Positions 49,470 through 60,694 of a stretch of 64,000 nucleotides of DNA are shown piece after piece. A program made the position numbers and the translations under genes. The number at the start of each line of letters is the position of its first letter. Position 1 is the stretch's first letter. The notes beneath the pieces are model-generated. The model saw only the letters and a program-made list of their open reading frames with translations, made no database searches and was not told the DNA's origin. Origin of the DNA: Letharia columbiana (taxonomy: Eukaryota > Ascomycota > Lecanoromycetes > Lecanorales > Parmeliaceae); assembly GCF_014066305.1 (NCBI RefSeq), contig NW_023501109.1:62001-126000 (forward strand). The letters run 5' to 3'.

Positions 49470-49936
49470 GGCCTCAAATTCAAATGTAATCATGTCCATA
49501 TCAAAGTCAGTACTCTCTACAGATGTCTAAAGATTACGCGGAATGCATGATACGGCTACCTAGAAGTCGGGGTAATGTCCGGCCGTAGCTTCCCATGCAG
49601 GGACTTCTGTCAACATTGTCATTGGCTTCTTTCAACTTGCACTTCTCGCAAGCTGCCGCTTTGCCAAGGCTATCAACCCACCTTTTTTTGCTCTTGTTTC
49701 TCAAGCTGCACTCATTCTCATTCTCACTCTCACTCTCACATCCATTTTGCTCCAACCTCCTTTACTTGACATACTGACAACCACCTCTCCATCATATTAT
49801 TCATTGCCTTTCAATGAGAGTGTTATCTACCATGTAAGTGTATTCACTTCACCACTGGCCTCACATACTGATCACCACATAGAATCCAAAGTAAATCACA
49901 CTAATCTCCTTGCCCGTCTCTCAACACCTTCTCGCC
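48975..49936. other. Intergenic with a microsatellite
   Basis: 3' flank of the regulator and promoter of the first SDR. Contains the GAT repeat at 49438-49469 and a CA/CT-rich leader at about 49700-49750. Confidence 0.5.
49438..49469. repeat. (GAT)n microsatellite
   Basis: About ten trinucleotide units. On the minus strand it creates a poly-His stretch in a spurious 228-codon frame (48813-49499). Confidence 0.9.
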
Positions 49937-51052
49937 ATGGGACCCCTTCTCGACGAACTTCACAACCAATTCTTCACCAGGCCTCCGGTCCCCACCGCCG
50001 ACTTCTCAGGCAAGACCATTATCGTCACCGGTGCCAATGTCGGTCTTGGAAAGGAGGCTGTCAAGCATTTTGTGAAGCTACATGCCGCAAAAGTCATCAT
50101 CGCCGTGCGATCCACTTCAAAAGGCGAAGCCGCCAAAGCAGAAATCGAGCGGGATTCCAAGGTTGCTACCAATGTCATTGATGTCTGGCCGCTCGACTAC
50201 TCCAACTATGCCTCGTGCAAACAATTCGCCGCCAAAGTCGCAACGTTGGACCGCGTTGATGCTGTGGTCTTGAATGCGGGAATCACTACCGAGAAGTTCG
50301 AGCTCTTCGAGGACAACGAGAGTCAGGTTACGGTCAATGTCATCAGCACCGTGCTTCTCGCATTACTCGTATTGCCAGCGCTACGTACGTCCGCCGCAAA
50401 CAACCGGGGTACTACACCTATCATCAGCATTGTTGGCTCGGGTGTACATGCCTACACCAAATTTCCTGAGCGAAAGGAACCCGGAATTCTCGCGGCCTGC
50501 AACGATCCGAAAAAGGCTCGCATGTCAGATCGGTAAGAATGTCCCCTTGCTCTGTTGCTGTCGTTGGACAATTTATGTGGGCTAATTATGGGTTCACAAC
50601 GCAGGTATCAAGTCACCAAGCTCATGTCTCTTTTCGCGGTCCGATCGATGGCAGAGAAGACTGCCAACGCCAAACCTTATGTCATCATCAACACCGTTAA
50701 TCCTGGGCTCTGCTACACGGACTTAACGCGTAGTCTGACAGGCAGCACCGGCAACGCAATGAAAGTCATGAGAGCTGCTATGGCGTGGTCAGCTGAGGAA
50801 GGTAGCCGGACACTTGTCCATGCAACGACTGTAGGACCTGAGTCACATGGGGTGTTTATCAGCGGCAGCAAGATTCCTAAGTAATTATATATGTAGAGAG
50901 TCACTTGGGATGCAAAAGGCTAATTGCTCTACAGTAACGGCCAATCAAAGTTCGTCACCAGCCCCGAAGGTATATCCACACAAAAGAAACTCTGGGCCGA
51001 GATCTCGGAGAAGCTCGAGAAGATTCAACCAGGCATTACGACTGAGCTTTAG
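49937..51052 (+). CDS. Short-chain dehydrogenase/reductase, retinol-dehydrogenase-like
   Basis: An NAD(P)-dependent oxidoreductase acting on alcohol, aldehyde or ketone groups. Exons: 49937-50532, 50605-50880, 50935-51052, in phase to 329 aa. Cofactor motif TGANVGLG at residues 31-38, the NNAG-type VVLNAG, and the catalytic YxxxK as YQVTK (Tyr200, Lys204), which follows directly after the first intron. The Ser region is ISIVGSG. The last exon encodes the substrate-side C-terminus (KKLWAEISEKLEKIQPGITT). The start at 49937 was preferred over an upstream in-frame Met because the family begins with LxxFFxRPPxP after a few residues. It resembles the other SDR at 53233-54330 and SDRs of fungal salicylaldehyde-type clusters. 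The reaction direction is not known. Confidence 0.9.
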
Positions 51053-51682
51053 GCTTTAGTGGGCTGGCAGGACGACACCATTTTCTCTTACGATCGACAA
51101 ATCTGCTCGATATTTGCCCAGGCGAGTGATCCCAATGAACACATCCACGGCAAGCGCAGAATGGCTTGAGCATGGACAATCCAAAGATTCCCCACGAGCG
51201 CATGAAACACTTGCAAGGATCCAGCTATTCAGTATTACACGCGCTTTGATCCAGGTACTGAGATACAGAAACATTTATTGGCGTGTATCTTATCATTTTA
51301 ATGATATTTATTGTGCTGTTAGCACCGGCTGAAAATGTCTTCCTTTGCAAATCTGAAAAGATTAATATCACGTGACCATTGTAATGACCGCGTAAGGAAG
51401 TGAAGCCTGTTAATGGTAACGCCACATGGGCAGGAGTCGTGGCCCCACGTGTCACCGTGTCGAGAAAAACCTTCATGTGGGATTAACAGGCGTAAGATGG
51501 GAGGGCGGTGCCGAATCCTGTAGGATGGCCGCCGCCATCCCAACAGTTCCGACTGCATCGCTTGACAACATATCAGTCATTTCCCAGTCGCATCCGCAGC
51601 CTGCAAGATAACGCATGCAACGTTCCGGCAGGAGCAGAGATGCAGTCAGCCGGGCCACAAAATGCGGGGCATGTCAGAGGCA

Positions 51683-51784
51683 AAAAGTGTGCACGTAAGA
51701 TGCATTAGTGAGACGCAAAACTGTGCACGTCAGATGCATTAGTGAGACGAAAAAGTGTGCACGTAAGATGCATTAGTGAGACGC
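51683..51784. repeat. Three tandem 34-bp repeats
   Basis: The unit contains GTGCACGTAAGATGCATTAG followed by TGAGACG. GTGCAC recurs at exact 34-bp spacing (about 51689, 51723 and 51757). Each unit holds two 6-bp palindromes, GTGCAC and ATGCAT. The middle copy differs by a few bases. Confidence 0.85.
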
Positions 51785-52155
51785 ATCCGAGGCGGGTAAG
51801 GTAGTCACCCTCCTGCATCGTTCCACTTGACACGCGGATGTCAGACGTACATACATCCTACCTACTTCGAAACGTCTACGGTCATTTTGGGGCCGGGTCA
51901 GCTTTGAGAATCTGGGGGGGGGGGGGGGGGGTGGTCGATTTACACCGCCGCGATCGATCAATCGAATGACTCATCATACTTCGGACAGGCAGCCGTGGCG
52001 AATGGGTAACGCGAGCGAGAATGTACCGTACGTTGTCGTGTGGTAGGTTTGTCAAAGTGTTACTACCTATTCCCACGTATACGTATACGTACACGTATGC
52101 GCATCATCGACTCCGCCACCGACAACCCACCACGACGACGACGACGACGACGACG

Positions 52156-52529
52156 ATGGCCAACAAAAACACCACCGTCGCCGAAAGGCTCCAAAAAACC
52201 CCCAAACCCAAAACCGTCCGCTTCGCCCTCGCCGCCGCCCACCCCCAGATCCAGCAGACCGACCCCCTCCCCCGCGCAAACCCCACCGTTATCGGACAAG
52301 AAGCCGCAGCAGCAGAGGAAGAGGAAGAGGCAGAGGCGGGGGGACGAGGACCCCATCCCCAACCCCAACCCACCGCGCCCTCCTCCTCGCCCACGCCCTG
52401 GCCTTTTCCGTCCTCCTCCTCGCGGCCGCATATCTGCTGCACGCGCGGCTGGCGGGGCCGCGCTGCGTGGCGGTGCTGTATTTGGGGCTCGTGTGGGGGT
52501 TTAGCGGAAGGGGGGTTTGGGATGGGTGA
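52156..52529 (+). pseudogene. Possible small membrane protein with frameshift
   Basis: ATG 52156 opens a hydrophilic frame (MANKNTTVAERLQKTPKPKT). From about 52371 a different frame encodes a clear hydrophobic span (LAHALAFSVLLLAAAYLLHA) followed by RCVAVLYLGLVW and a stop at 52527-52529. The two would join if the G run at 52338-52343 gained or lost one base. It is unrecognised. It may be a sequence error, a decayed gene or chance. Confidence 0.28.
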
Positions 52530-53232
52530 TTGGGGGGGGGGGTTTTGGGGGGGGGGGGGAGGGGATGGGAGAGGGGGGGGTGGAGGTGCTGGAGATGGGG
52601 GGGGGATGGGAGAGGGAAGAAGGAAGAAGGAAGAAGGAAAGATAGGCGTCGTTTGTAGATACGGTCCTGACGGTTTTTGTCCGGCTGTCGCGATCGCGGT
52701 CGGAAAGGAGGGAAAGCGGAGATGGTGCTGCGGGGGATCTCTGAGCGGATGGGGAGTTTGTGTATGGATGGATGAGGGTGAGCGGAGTATGGTGTATGGC
52801 GTCGCGATGTGGCATGCGTGATTGGAATTACTTACGCTTGGCGGGGTCGGGGATGGGGCGCACGGGGTTGGGGAAGGGTTGGGAGTTGATGATGGGAGTG
52901 GGGAGGTGCATTTTGGATGAGAATGTGGGATCGTGGACGGGGATGCGTCGGAGTGGAAATCTCTGAGCATTTTTTGCTGCGGGTTTTCTTACCAACTCGG
53001 AGCTCGGTTGTGCGCCCGGAAGCTGCATACGACTTTGGAATACTCACGTGATATTCTGCTCGAGTGTCATTCGAATTCGCTCGTTGGAGAAGATAAATCA
53101 AGTTTGGAAGCACGGCAATCACAAGAAAGGCAGCGGAAAGCAAAAGACATGGTTGGCTGTGTATTGGCATGGCAAGTATTTGAGATATGATGACGCTTTT
53201 CGCCAAGTGGAAACCAACCTGTGCGCATGGCC

Positions 53233-54330
53233 TCATCTCAGGTAGTCTCCCTTGCTCTTCCCCGTCATCTCCTTCTCCTTCATGCTACCTAGGATACCCT
53301 CGACATTGGCAAATGAGAGTTCCTTCAAAGTCTCATTCCACACCCTCTTGGACAAGGCGTCCCCTTTCTGTCCCGAGAGCTGTGGGGGAAAGCTGAGTCA
53401 TCAAATCAGCAATGTCTATGATCAGTAAGGCGTGGGGATTTACTGGTAACGAGCACAATCGCTGAGATACTGCCCATGAGACGCCGGTCCCTGCGCAACT
53501 GCCGCATCCACGAGCGTCCGCGCCCCAACGGACGTCGATCGGCCGATCATACGCTTGATGGCCGTAAAGACGATACCGAGAGCTCGGTATCGCGTCGTAA
53601 CCTCTGCGTGCAGTCCCGAACCGTAGCAAAAGCCCGGGTTGACGACGTTGACAATTCCCCGGGAACTCGGAAGGGTACGGCACATTTCGATCAGGAGGAT
53701 CTCTTGCAACAACTTGGAGGTGTAGTATCGATCTTGCATGTCGAAGTTCTTGGGATTGTTGAAGGCAGGGAAGATGGGGTCTTGCTTCTGCTCTTTGAAC
53801 ATGGCCCATTCGGCGGTTTCGGAACCGACGATGGTGATGGTGCCAGGCCTGGAGCGGGTGCTATTTTTCTTGTCCATGACGGGGAGGAGTTGGATGGCGA
53901 GGAGAGCGGTCGAGAGATAGTTGACTTGCACGACTTCTTCGTGGCCGGTCACCTTGTTGATTTCCAGCTCCGGTTTGAAGATTCCGGCGTTCAAAATGGC
54001 AAAATCAAGTCTCGGAAGCGTAGCGCACCTCTGTGTGAATTGGCTGATACTCTCATAGTTGCTCATGTTGAGGTCCCAGACTTCGATCTTGGCCCCAGGA
54101 GCCTCGCGGGCGAGTTCGATGCGGGCATTGTTACCTTTTTCCTTGCTCCGGACTGCGAGGATCAGGTGGCTCAGGCCAAGTTCGAGGAGTTGGCGGGAAG
54201 CTTCGAAACCGAGACCGATGTTGGCGCCGGTGACGATGCCGGTTTGGCCGCGTAGATTGCTTTTCTCCACGTTGGCTTTGGGGGGAGTGAGGAAGAACTG
54301 GCGGTACAGGAATTTGAGTGTCTCGCTCAT
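53233..54330 (-). CDS. Short-chain dehydrogenase/reductase, retinol-dehydrogenase-like (second)
   Basis: Exons (minus): 54330-53444 and 53392-53233, in phase to 348 aa across a 51-nt intron (GTAAAT, branch TTGCTGAT, ACTCAG). Cofactor motif TGANIGLG at residues 34-41, LDFAILNAG, the Ser-containing TIVGSE, and the catalytic YYTSK with Tyr and Lys. The second exon gives the family tail GDALSKRVWNETLKELSF; without it the frame stops just after the intron donor. It begins MSETLKFLYRQFFLTPP, like the N-terminus of the other SDR, so the two are paralogues. It is transcribed toward that gene across the repeat-rich gap. The role within the cluster is presumably reduction or oxidation of the product side chain (inference). 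Confidence 0.9.
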
Positions 54331-55567
54331 CTTGGCGGCAGAATTGGGGGTGAATGTTCAGCGGAATGGGTGGGGATGGAGAATGAAGTGAGTATATTGA
54401 GCAGAAGAGGACATCTCGTTCGTCATTGCTCCTCCGAGACCCTGCATAAGATCAAACCAAAGGTAAAGAAGAGAAGCCTGCAAGTATTCCTAGGCTCCCG
54501 TTGCAACACGCTAGTAGGGTGGTCTAGGAGTACTCTTTTATCCAATCACTGCTGCAGAGGATGCCTGGATGACTTGAAGGCCGACTCGGATGCACGGATA
54601 GATTGATGTGACCAACCAACATCCTGCTGGCCCTTGCCGGCATGCTGCTATCGTGGACAAACCACAGGACGAAAAGATGAACAACGAAGACAGTCAAACG
54701 CGAGTGCAAAGGTTAGATGTCAGAAGAGTGCATGAAAAGGGAATGCTTAGCAGCGGCAGCGGAGTTGGTAAGAAACAGTCCTTTGGTGTGAAAAGGATTG
54801 CATAAGTTGAAAATGAAGCTTAATTTTAGAGCTGATTGAATGGTAAGATACCGAGAACCGATCTTAGCTTCGGGTTTGAAATACCGCTCTAAGACTTACC
54901 TTAATTTCCTTTCCGAAACTGCTAGGATCGCCTGCAATAATGCATCCCACGCTCCTTCAGCTCCATCAGGATTTTCACCGCTAAGCCAGTGATCCAGATT
55001 CTCTAGGTTGCAGCACTAAGGTACTCCACCCTACGAGTAGTCCTGCAAAGCTGACCGCTAGTCAGAGGCGCGGAATCACTATTCTAGGTACTGGCGTGTT
55101 CAAGGCTCGAACCTAGTAAATTTCGCATCGTGACAAGCTCCAAAGCAGCTATCGTGCTGACTGCTGCGCCAAATTACCATCGGAATCCGGTAAACCGAGC
55201 AACAATGGGTGCTCCAACATCAGTCTATCTTTTACGAGTAGTTCATGCAGTCACTGGTGCTATGTTTGACCGTAGTCGTCGGCTTGGCCAAGTCTCCCTG
55301 AGAGAAAGCTAAATCGGTGATTCTGACCCAACATGCATCAGCGCTCAGAGCGCTGATTTTACAACCTGACCATGGTTGAGTAGCCGGGAAAGAGAGATGG
55401 TGCCATGGGCAGAGCATGCTATGAGCCTTAGTAATCTAGATCATTGGTATCCAATGGCGGGCGAACAGGTACAGCGAAGCCCATGCAGGATCATATTGTA
55501 TCCAGCATTGGGTCGAGAAAGGTGCCGTGTCTGAATACCTTGCTCTCCGTATACTGTGCTGTTGAAC
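54331..55567. other. Divergent promoter region of second SDR and P450
   Basis: About 1.2 kb between divergent genes with no gene seen inside. Probably contains both promoters. Confidence 0.5.
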
Positions 55568-57378
55568 ATGGCTCTGACTATGCCCGAAACCAATATGATG
55601 CTTTTTCTTCGAGGTTTATGGCTATGCCTTGGCCTCGCTGTCTTTTATGGTCTATATCGTGGCATCTACAACAGATATTTCCATCCTCTACGGCATTTTC
55701 CAGGCCCCTTTTGGGGCTCCGTCTCCGACTTTTTCAAGTTGTGGATACTGCATACAAAGCAAGCTCACACTCTGGGTCTCAAATACCATGAAAAATATGG
55801 GCCGGTGGTGAGAGCCGCGCCCAACTTGCTGGCCGTGAACGATCCGCTGCTTCTACCCCAAATCTATCACCGGCGGGTGGACAAGACTGACGTCTATACA
55901 ACGGGCGTGTTGGGCGAACTGGCTCCTCCATTCCAGACCATCAAGCATGAAGACCATGCTGCAAAGAGAAAGCGTGTTGCGAACTCGGTAGGTTTCATCA
56001 ATTGGTATCCTACCACAGATGCTTGCTTCTTCATCCTTCGATATCATGGGCTATATTAATGGCTAAATACATCAAGTTCACACTTACCAATCTGAAGCCT
56101 CTTGAGGGGCAGATTGATGCTCGAGTCGTCCAGTGGACCTCTGTGTTGAACGAAAAATTTGCCCAGACAGGCGAGAAGATGGATTTCGCGCAGTGGTCCC
56201 AGTATGTCTAGCGTTCTCCAAATCCCTCAGGCAGCAGTCTACTGATAAATGAAGATGGTTTGCGTATGACACTATTTGCCAGCTCTCATTTGGCGAACCT
56301 TTGGGCTTCGTGAAAGAGGGGCGTGACATTGAGGACCTGATCGGCAACTTCCATGACATGGCGCCGTTCGCCGCTGTCGTTGGCGCGCTGCCATGGCTTG
56401 CAAGACCACTCCTCGAGAATCCACTCACCCGCCGCTTTGCCATGCCCAAACCTGGAGATGGTAGTGGGACGGGGAAAATTATGGCGGTGAGACCAAGCTT
56501 TCTATCCTGTCAGCTAATTTTTGGTTCCGAAGGCTGAGCCAACGTAGTTTAGAGACAAGCTTCTCGAACAGCGACTTGAAGACCCCAAAGCCTCTCAAAG
56601 AGGTGACTTTCTTGACAACATACTCGCCTCCAAGAATGCCGATGGTACCCCAATCACGGTCGATGAAGTGAAGACAGAATGCTTTGTGCTCATGGTTGCT
56701 GCATCTGACACCACAGCTGCTTTCTTCTGTGGCTTCGTCCGATACGTCGTGCAAACACCAGGAGTCTACGAGAAGCTCGTTGCTGAAATCGACGATTTCG
56801 ACCGACGTGGCTTGCTCAACCAACCAGTTCCACTCTTCGAGCAGGTCAAACAGATGCCTTACTTCAAAGCATGCCATTTGGAGGTTACTCGATTCTACCC
56901 TTCCACCCCAATGATCATCCCCAGATATGTGTCCGAAGGCGGGATGGACTTATATGGCGTGCATGCACCTGCCGGGGCTGAGATCGGTGCCAACCCATAC
57001 GTGATCCAGCGAGACAAGAAAATGTTCGGCGAAGACGCTGATGTGTTTCGCCCTGAGCGATGGCTGGAGGATGAGGCGAGAGCCGTGCATATGGAGAAGC
57101 ATATCCTTACCTGGGGCTACGGGACGAGAATCTGTCTTGGCAAGAACATCGCGCTGATGGAGACGTACAAGCTCATGAGTCAAGTAAACATTGTCTACCC
57201 TGCTCCTTCCGTGGCGTTGGCTAATCCATCCCGACAGTTTTTCCGAGTCTTCAAACCGAGCATCTACGACAACAACAATGTGTGGAGGGCGGATAACCTG
57301 GCTCTACTGGTCCATTGGGACATGTGGATCAATATCCAAGCGCGAGAATCCAAGGTTGAGGAGAAGATAGCGAGTTAG
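55568..57378 (+). CDS. Cytochrome P450 monooxygenase, pisatin-demethylase-like
   Basis: Heme enzyme hydroxylating or oxidising the pathway intermediate, anchored in the ER by its N-terminus. Exons: 55568-55987, 56077-56201, 56255-56486, 56548-57183, 57238-57378, in phase to 517 aa, normal for the family. N-terminal membrane segment LFLRGLWLCLGLAVFYGLY, then the Pro-rich hinge HPLRHFPGPFWG. I-helix AASDTT (oxygen activation; Ala at the usual Gly), K-helix ExxR as EVTR, PERW, and heme loop WGYGTRICLG with Cys455. The first base of the family's FxxGxRxCxG pattern is Trp rather than Phe, which is tolerated. The last intron is 54 nt, in frame and stop-free, so its retention would add 18 residues after the heme loop. 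It lies between the second SDR and the FAD oxidase in the cluster. Confidence 0.9.
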
Positions 57379-57612
57379 AATAGCTATGGGCGTTGCCTGA
57401 AGATGATTTTTGTAGAACGCTATCTAGAGAGTTGCTAAGATGTTACCTAATTGTTGGCAAAGGCACAAAGATACGCATGCCATGTGACCTTATCGACGCC
57501 GCTTTGCATACCTACTCCGGACGTGTCCCCACTCCTACTCTATGCTCAGCCCTGGCGCAGCTGTGGGGGGCTTAGCTTAGCATCACGCTAGATTAGTGCG
57601 TCTTGTTAGCTT

Positions 57613-57693
57613 CCACGCGGGTTCCAGAATTCGTCGTACACCCTAGTCCAAATTAGGCGCTAGGGTGTACGACGAGTTCTGGAACCCGCGTGG
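57613..57693. repeat. 34-bp inverted repeat, hairpin or minimal MITE
   Basis: The left arm (57613-57646, CCACGCGGGTTCCAGAATTC and onward) and right arm (57660-57693) are reverse complements with one mismatch, separated by 13 bases. It lies about 235 bp beyond the P450 stop codon. It could be a snap-back element or a strong RNA hairpin at the transcript end. Confidence 0.85.
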
Positions 57694-58827
57694 CTTCCTG
57701 CACTCCTTGGCTAGGTAAGCTCGGTAAGGTAGTAGATACCTCGATACTACCTACGGTACTTCACCCTACCCTCTACTGAATACAAGCACCTTACTATCAC
57801 TGCAACGTCAACTTTCAAATAGGAAGGTCCTTCAGCAGCAGCCAGAGAATCCTAGCTACCTAGTTGGACCACGATCACATTCGGGAACGCTTGCCAACCA
57901 ATCCCCGATCCTCACGCCTTTCTTTGCATCTTGCAATGTATGCCGAGGATAAGTCAATGGGTGACTGTGCTTCATGTACACGCGCAAAGAAGACGGAACG
58001 TGGCATTCATTGCTTACGGGGAAAATGGCATACCACGCTTAAGCAAGTTCAGGCAAAGTAAGAGCAAGCGAGCTAACGAATTCGATTTCCATGGATGTCC
58101 ACGTGGACCCTGCATTAACGTGCGTGTAGGTAGGTACCCGAAAAAGTTCCGTGTGAATTCGACGATTTGTGAATTTAGATGTTAAAAGCAAAGCCTCGTC
58201 TCCTGCTGTAGCTGCCCTCGCTAACTTTTCCTCATCCACAAAGCTCTTCTCGCCACTTGAAACTCCTCGAATTCTCGGTCACCGACAATTCCTGCGGTTG
58301 GGTCACTACTTGGCCACCCAAATCTCCCTCACCCCGAGACCACGGCTGCCTGGCGGCTCGCTAGATTCCCACGTAGCCCTGATCAAACAATGGAAGTGGA
58401 TCTCGTTGGAATATCATCCCCAAAATCAGCTTAGCCATCCGCCTCATTGCGGCTCAGTTCTAAGTCCTGCTTATTTATTCCATCATCCTCAGTTTCGTCT
58501 CATCTACTACACACCCATTCGCTTGTCCACGCCTGCGTTTGCGATTAGTGGCAAATTGGCCTTCCATAGTTCCAACCATTTCAATACCGATGTGTTTTGT
58601 TTGGCGTTGTTTGTTTTTGCTGTCACACTGCCTGTGCCGCTTGCTTCTCTCAGCTTGTCAGCTGTCCAGCTCCCCTCTCTAATCAGGCTATCATGGCCCA
58701 TTCTGGAATCCCGAAGATGAGCAGTGGAAGACGAATACGGTACAAGAATGGAGATCTCAATTCCCGCGCTCCCTGCCTTACACGTGATGCCACGCGGTGC
58801 CAAGCGGAGATCTCAAAAGGCTCGGGA

Positions 58828-58834
58828 TATAAAT
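58828..58834 (+). promoter_or_regulatory. TATA box-like site for the FAD oxidase gene
   Basis: TATAAAT about 158 bases before the start codon at 58992. The position is plausible for a fungal promoter, but only the sequence match supports it. Confidence 0.3.
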
Positions 58835-58991
58835 CTGAGTAAGGAATCCGAATATCTTGAGTTCGTTTTTCTATCAGCATTGCCTACTTGTCAGCACTCT
58901 TTCGGCAACTGCGGCTTCGTCTTTCTTTGAAGACCCTTTCAGGTCATTCATATTATCAAACGTCTCCTATCTTAATTTCAATTCCAGAAAT

Positions 58992-60694
58992 ATGTTGGCC
59001 AACTTAGCTGTGCTCATCAGCCTCGGCACTTCTGCTCTAGCTGGAAGTGTTTCCTATGCTTTGGCTGAGAGGGCAACGCCAGATCTCAAATCGTTGCTAT
59101 CACAGCCACAGCATGCATGGTGCTCCGGTACTCAAGTATTCTTCCCGGGCCAAGCAAATTATGCCAACCTCACCACACAAAGATGGAGCACATACGAGGA
59201 ACCGACCTACTTTGCATCAGTCAAGCCTGCATGTGTTAAAGACGTGATCACCGTCGTAAGTACCGCTCCGTCCCATATCACCTGGTGCTGCTTCGGGCAT
59301 GTGTTCGCTAATATTTGCTGGCCTCTAGGTCAAAATTGCCACTGCCAACAATATTCCGTTTCTCACGACCGGTGGGGGCCACTCGTTCAGTATCAACCTC
59401 AACAAAATCCAGAATGGTCTTGAGCTCGACATGGGAGGGCTCAAGTCTGTCAATGTAGACAAAGCCGCAAGTACCATGACAATCACTGGTGCCATCACAT
59501 TCATCGAAGTCGTTGCCCCACTGTACGCTGCGGGTAAAGAAATCCGTAAGAGCTCTGCATCCTCTTTATACTGGATACCGTACTGAATAAAACAAAGCAA
59601 CTGGCTCATGCGGGTGTGTTGGCTTCGTCGGTGGAACCATGGGAGCTGGCGTGGGCCGCTACCAAGGTATCCACGGCTTGATCATTGACAGCTTGCTCAG
59701 TGTTGATTTGGTCACGGCTGCTGGCAATCTCGTCACGGCATCCGCGACCCAAAACTCCGACCTTTTCTGGGGTTTCCGCGGAGCCGGCATGAATTTCGGT
59801 GTTGTCACGAGCGCTACTTACCAGGTTCACGACCTTACCAACGGTGGTGTAGTCCAGGATGCGGATATGATCTTCTTGGCTCCTCAAAATGTGTCATATT
59901 TCAATACTTTAGCATCTCTTTCAGGAACGCTTCCGCCGGAGCTCTCCCTTATCAGTTACGTTGCTTACAATTCCACTGCTGGCGTTGTAAGTCATTCCCC
60001 TCACCTTTCCCTTGTTTAGATTTTCAAAATCCATCTGCTAACCGTTTAACAGCAGGAAATCATCCTTAATGCCGTCTACCCGGGCCCCATGGCTACCTTT
60101 ATGACCCTCATCAAACCATTCCTCGACCTCAAACCCGTCGTCCAAGTTGTCCACACCCTCACCTGGAGCAGTCTCCTCGAAACCGCCGGTTTCGCCCTCG
60201 ACGCCAGCGTCTGCGCCAAAGGAAAACCGCACTCCGGCTTCGCGACCGGAGTCAAAAACCTCTCCGCACCCACCTTCATTGACGCCTTCGACAAATACGG
60301 CGCCATGTACGCCAAGTACCCGGAAACGCAAGGTTCCGTTTTGGAGATCGAATTCTTCCCCACCCAAGCCGTCCTCGCCGTCCCGGACGACGCCACCGCT
60401 TATCCCTGGAGGGCCGTCAACGCGCAGGTCATGTTCGAAATGGCCTTCCCGGGCAGCGCGACGAGCCCCGCGGGCGCGTACGCGAACGCGCTGGCGGTGG
60501 ACCTGCGGAGCGAATTCGTCAAGACGAACGGGCTCCCCCAGATGGAAATCTACGTCAGCTATGCGCACGGGGACGAGGATCCGATCTACACGTTCGGGGC
60601 GGAGAAGTTGCCGAGGCTGGTCGCGTTGAAGAATCTGTGGGATCCGAAGGATGTGTTTAGCCATGACAAGCCGATCCCGCAGAAGTGGCCTTGA
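58992..60694 (+). CDS. Secreted BBE-like FAD-linked oxidase
   Basis: Oxidises alcohols or related groups with O2, with FAD bound to the protein. Exons: 58992-59255, 59329-59545, 59598-59986, 60053-60694, in phase to 503 aa. It starts with a signal peptide (MLANLAVLISLGTSALA), so it acts in the secretory path or outside the cell. The FAD domain shows TTGGGHSFS with His106 and TGSCGCVGFVGG with Cys165; these match the two covalent FAD attachment points of bicovalent BBE-like enzymes. Then GAGVGRYQG, GRFRGAG-like GFRGAGMNFGVVTS, and the C-terminal BBE motif around LKNLWDPKDVFSH. The last exon is much richer in C-ending codons than the first three. In related clusters such enzymes finish the pathway by oxidising an alcohol to aldehyde or closing a ring; here this is inference. 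Confidence 0.92.

Larger units (their letters stand above)
51053..53232. other. Repeat-rich stretch between the two SDR genes
   Basis: Contains three 34-bp tandem repeats, an 18-base G run (51914-51931), a CGA repeat and long G-rich tracts at 52500-52620. Apart from the possible small membrane protein at 52156 no gene is supported. Confidence 0.5.
57379..58991. other. Intergenic between P450 and FAD oxidase
   Basis: Contains a hairpin-forming inverted repeat (57613-57693) and the promoter of the FAD oxidase. A 183-codon plus frame at 58169 has no motif and is probably accidental. Confidence 0.45.

Noticed and set aside
48813..49499. A 228-codon minus frame with a poly-His stretch
   Set aside because: Produced by a GAT microsatellite and overlapping the regulator gene antisense; no domain.
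53476..54255. A 259-codon plus frame antisense to the second SDR
   Set aside because: Shadow of the real SDR frame, which has all family motifs.
55081..55130. A GTTCAAGGCTCGAACC stretch resembling a tRNA T-arm
   Set aside because: No acceptor stem or anticodon arm could be formed around it.
58169..58720. A 183-codon plus frame between P450 and FAD oxidase
   Set aside because: No motif, odd composition, and position in the likely promoter of the FAD oxidase.
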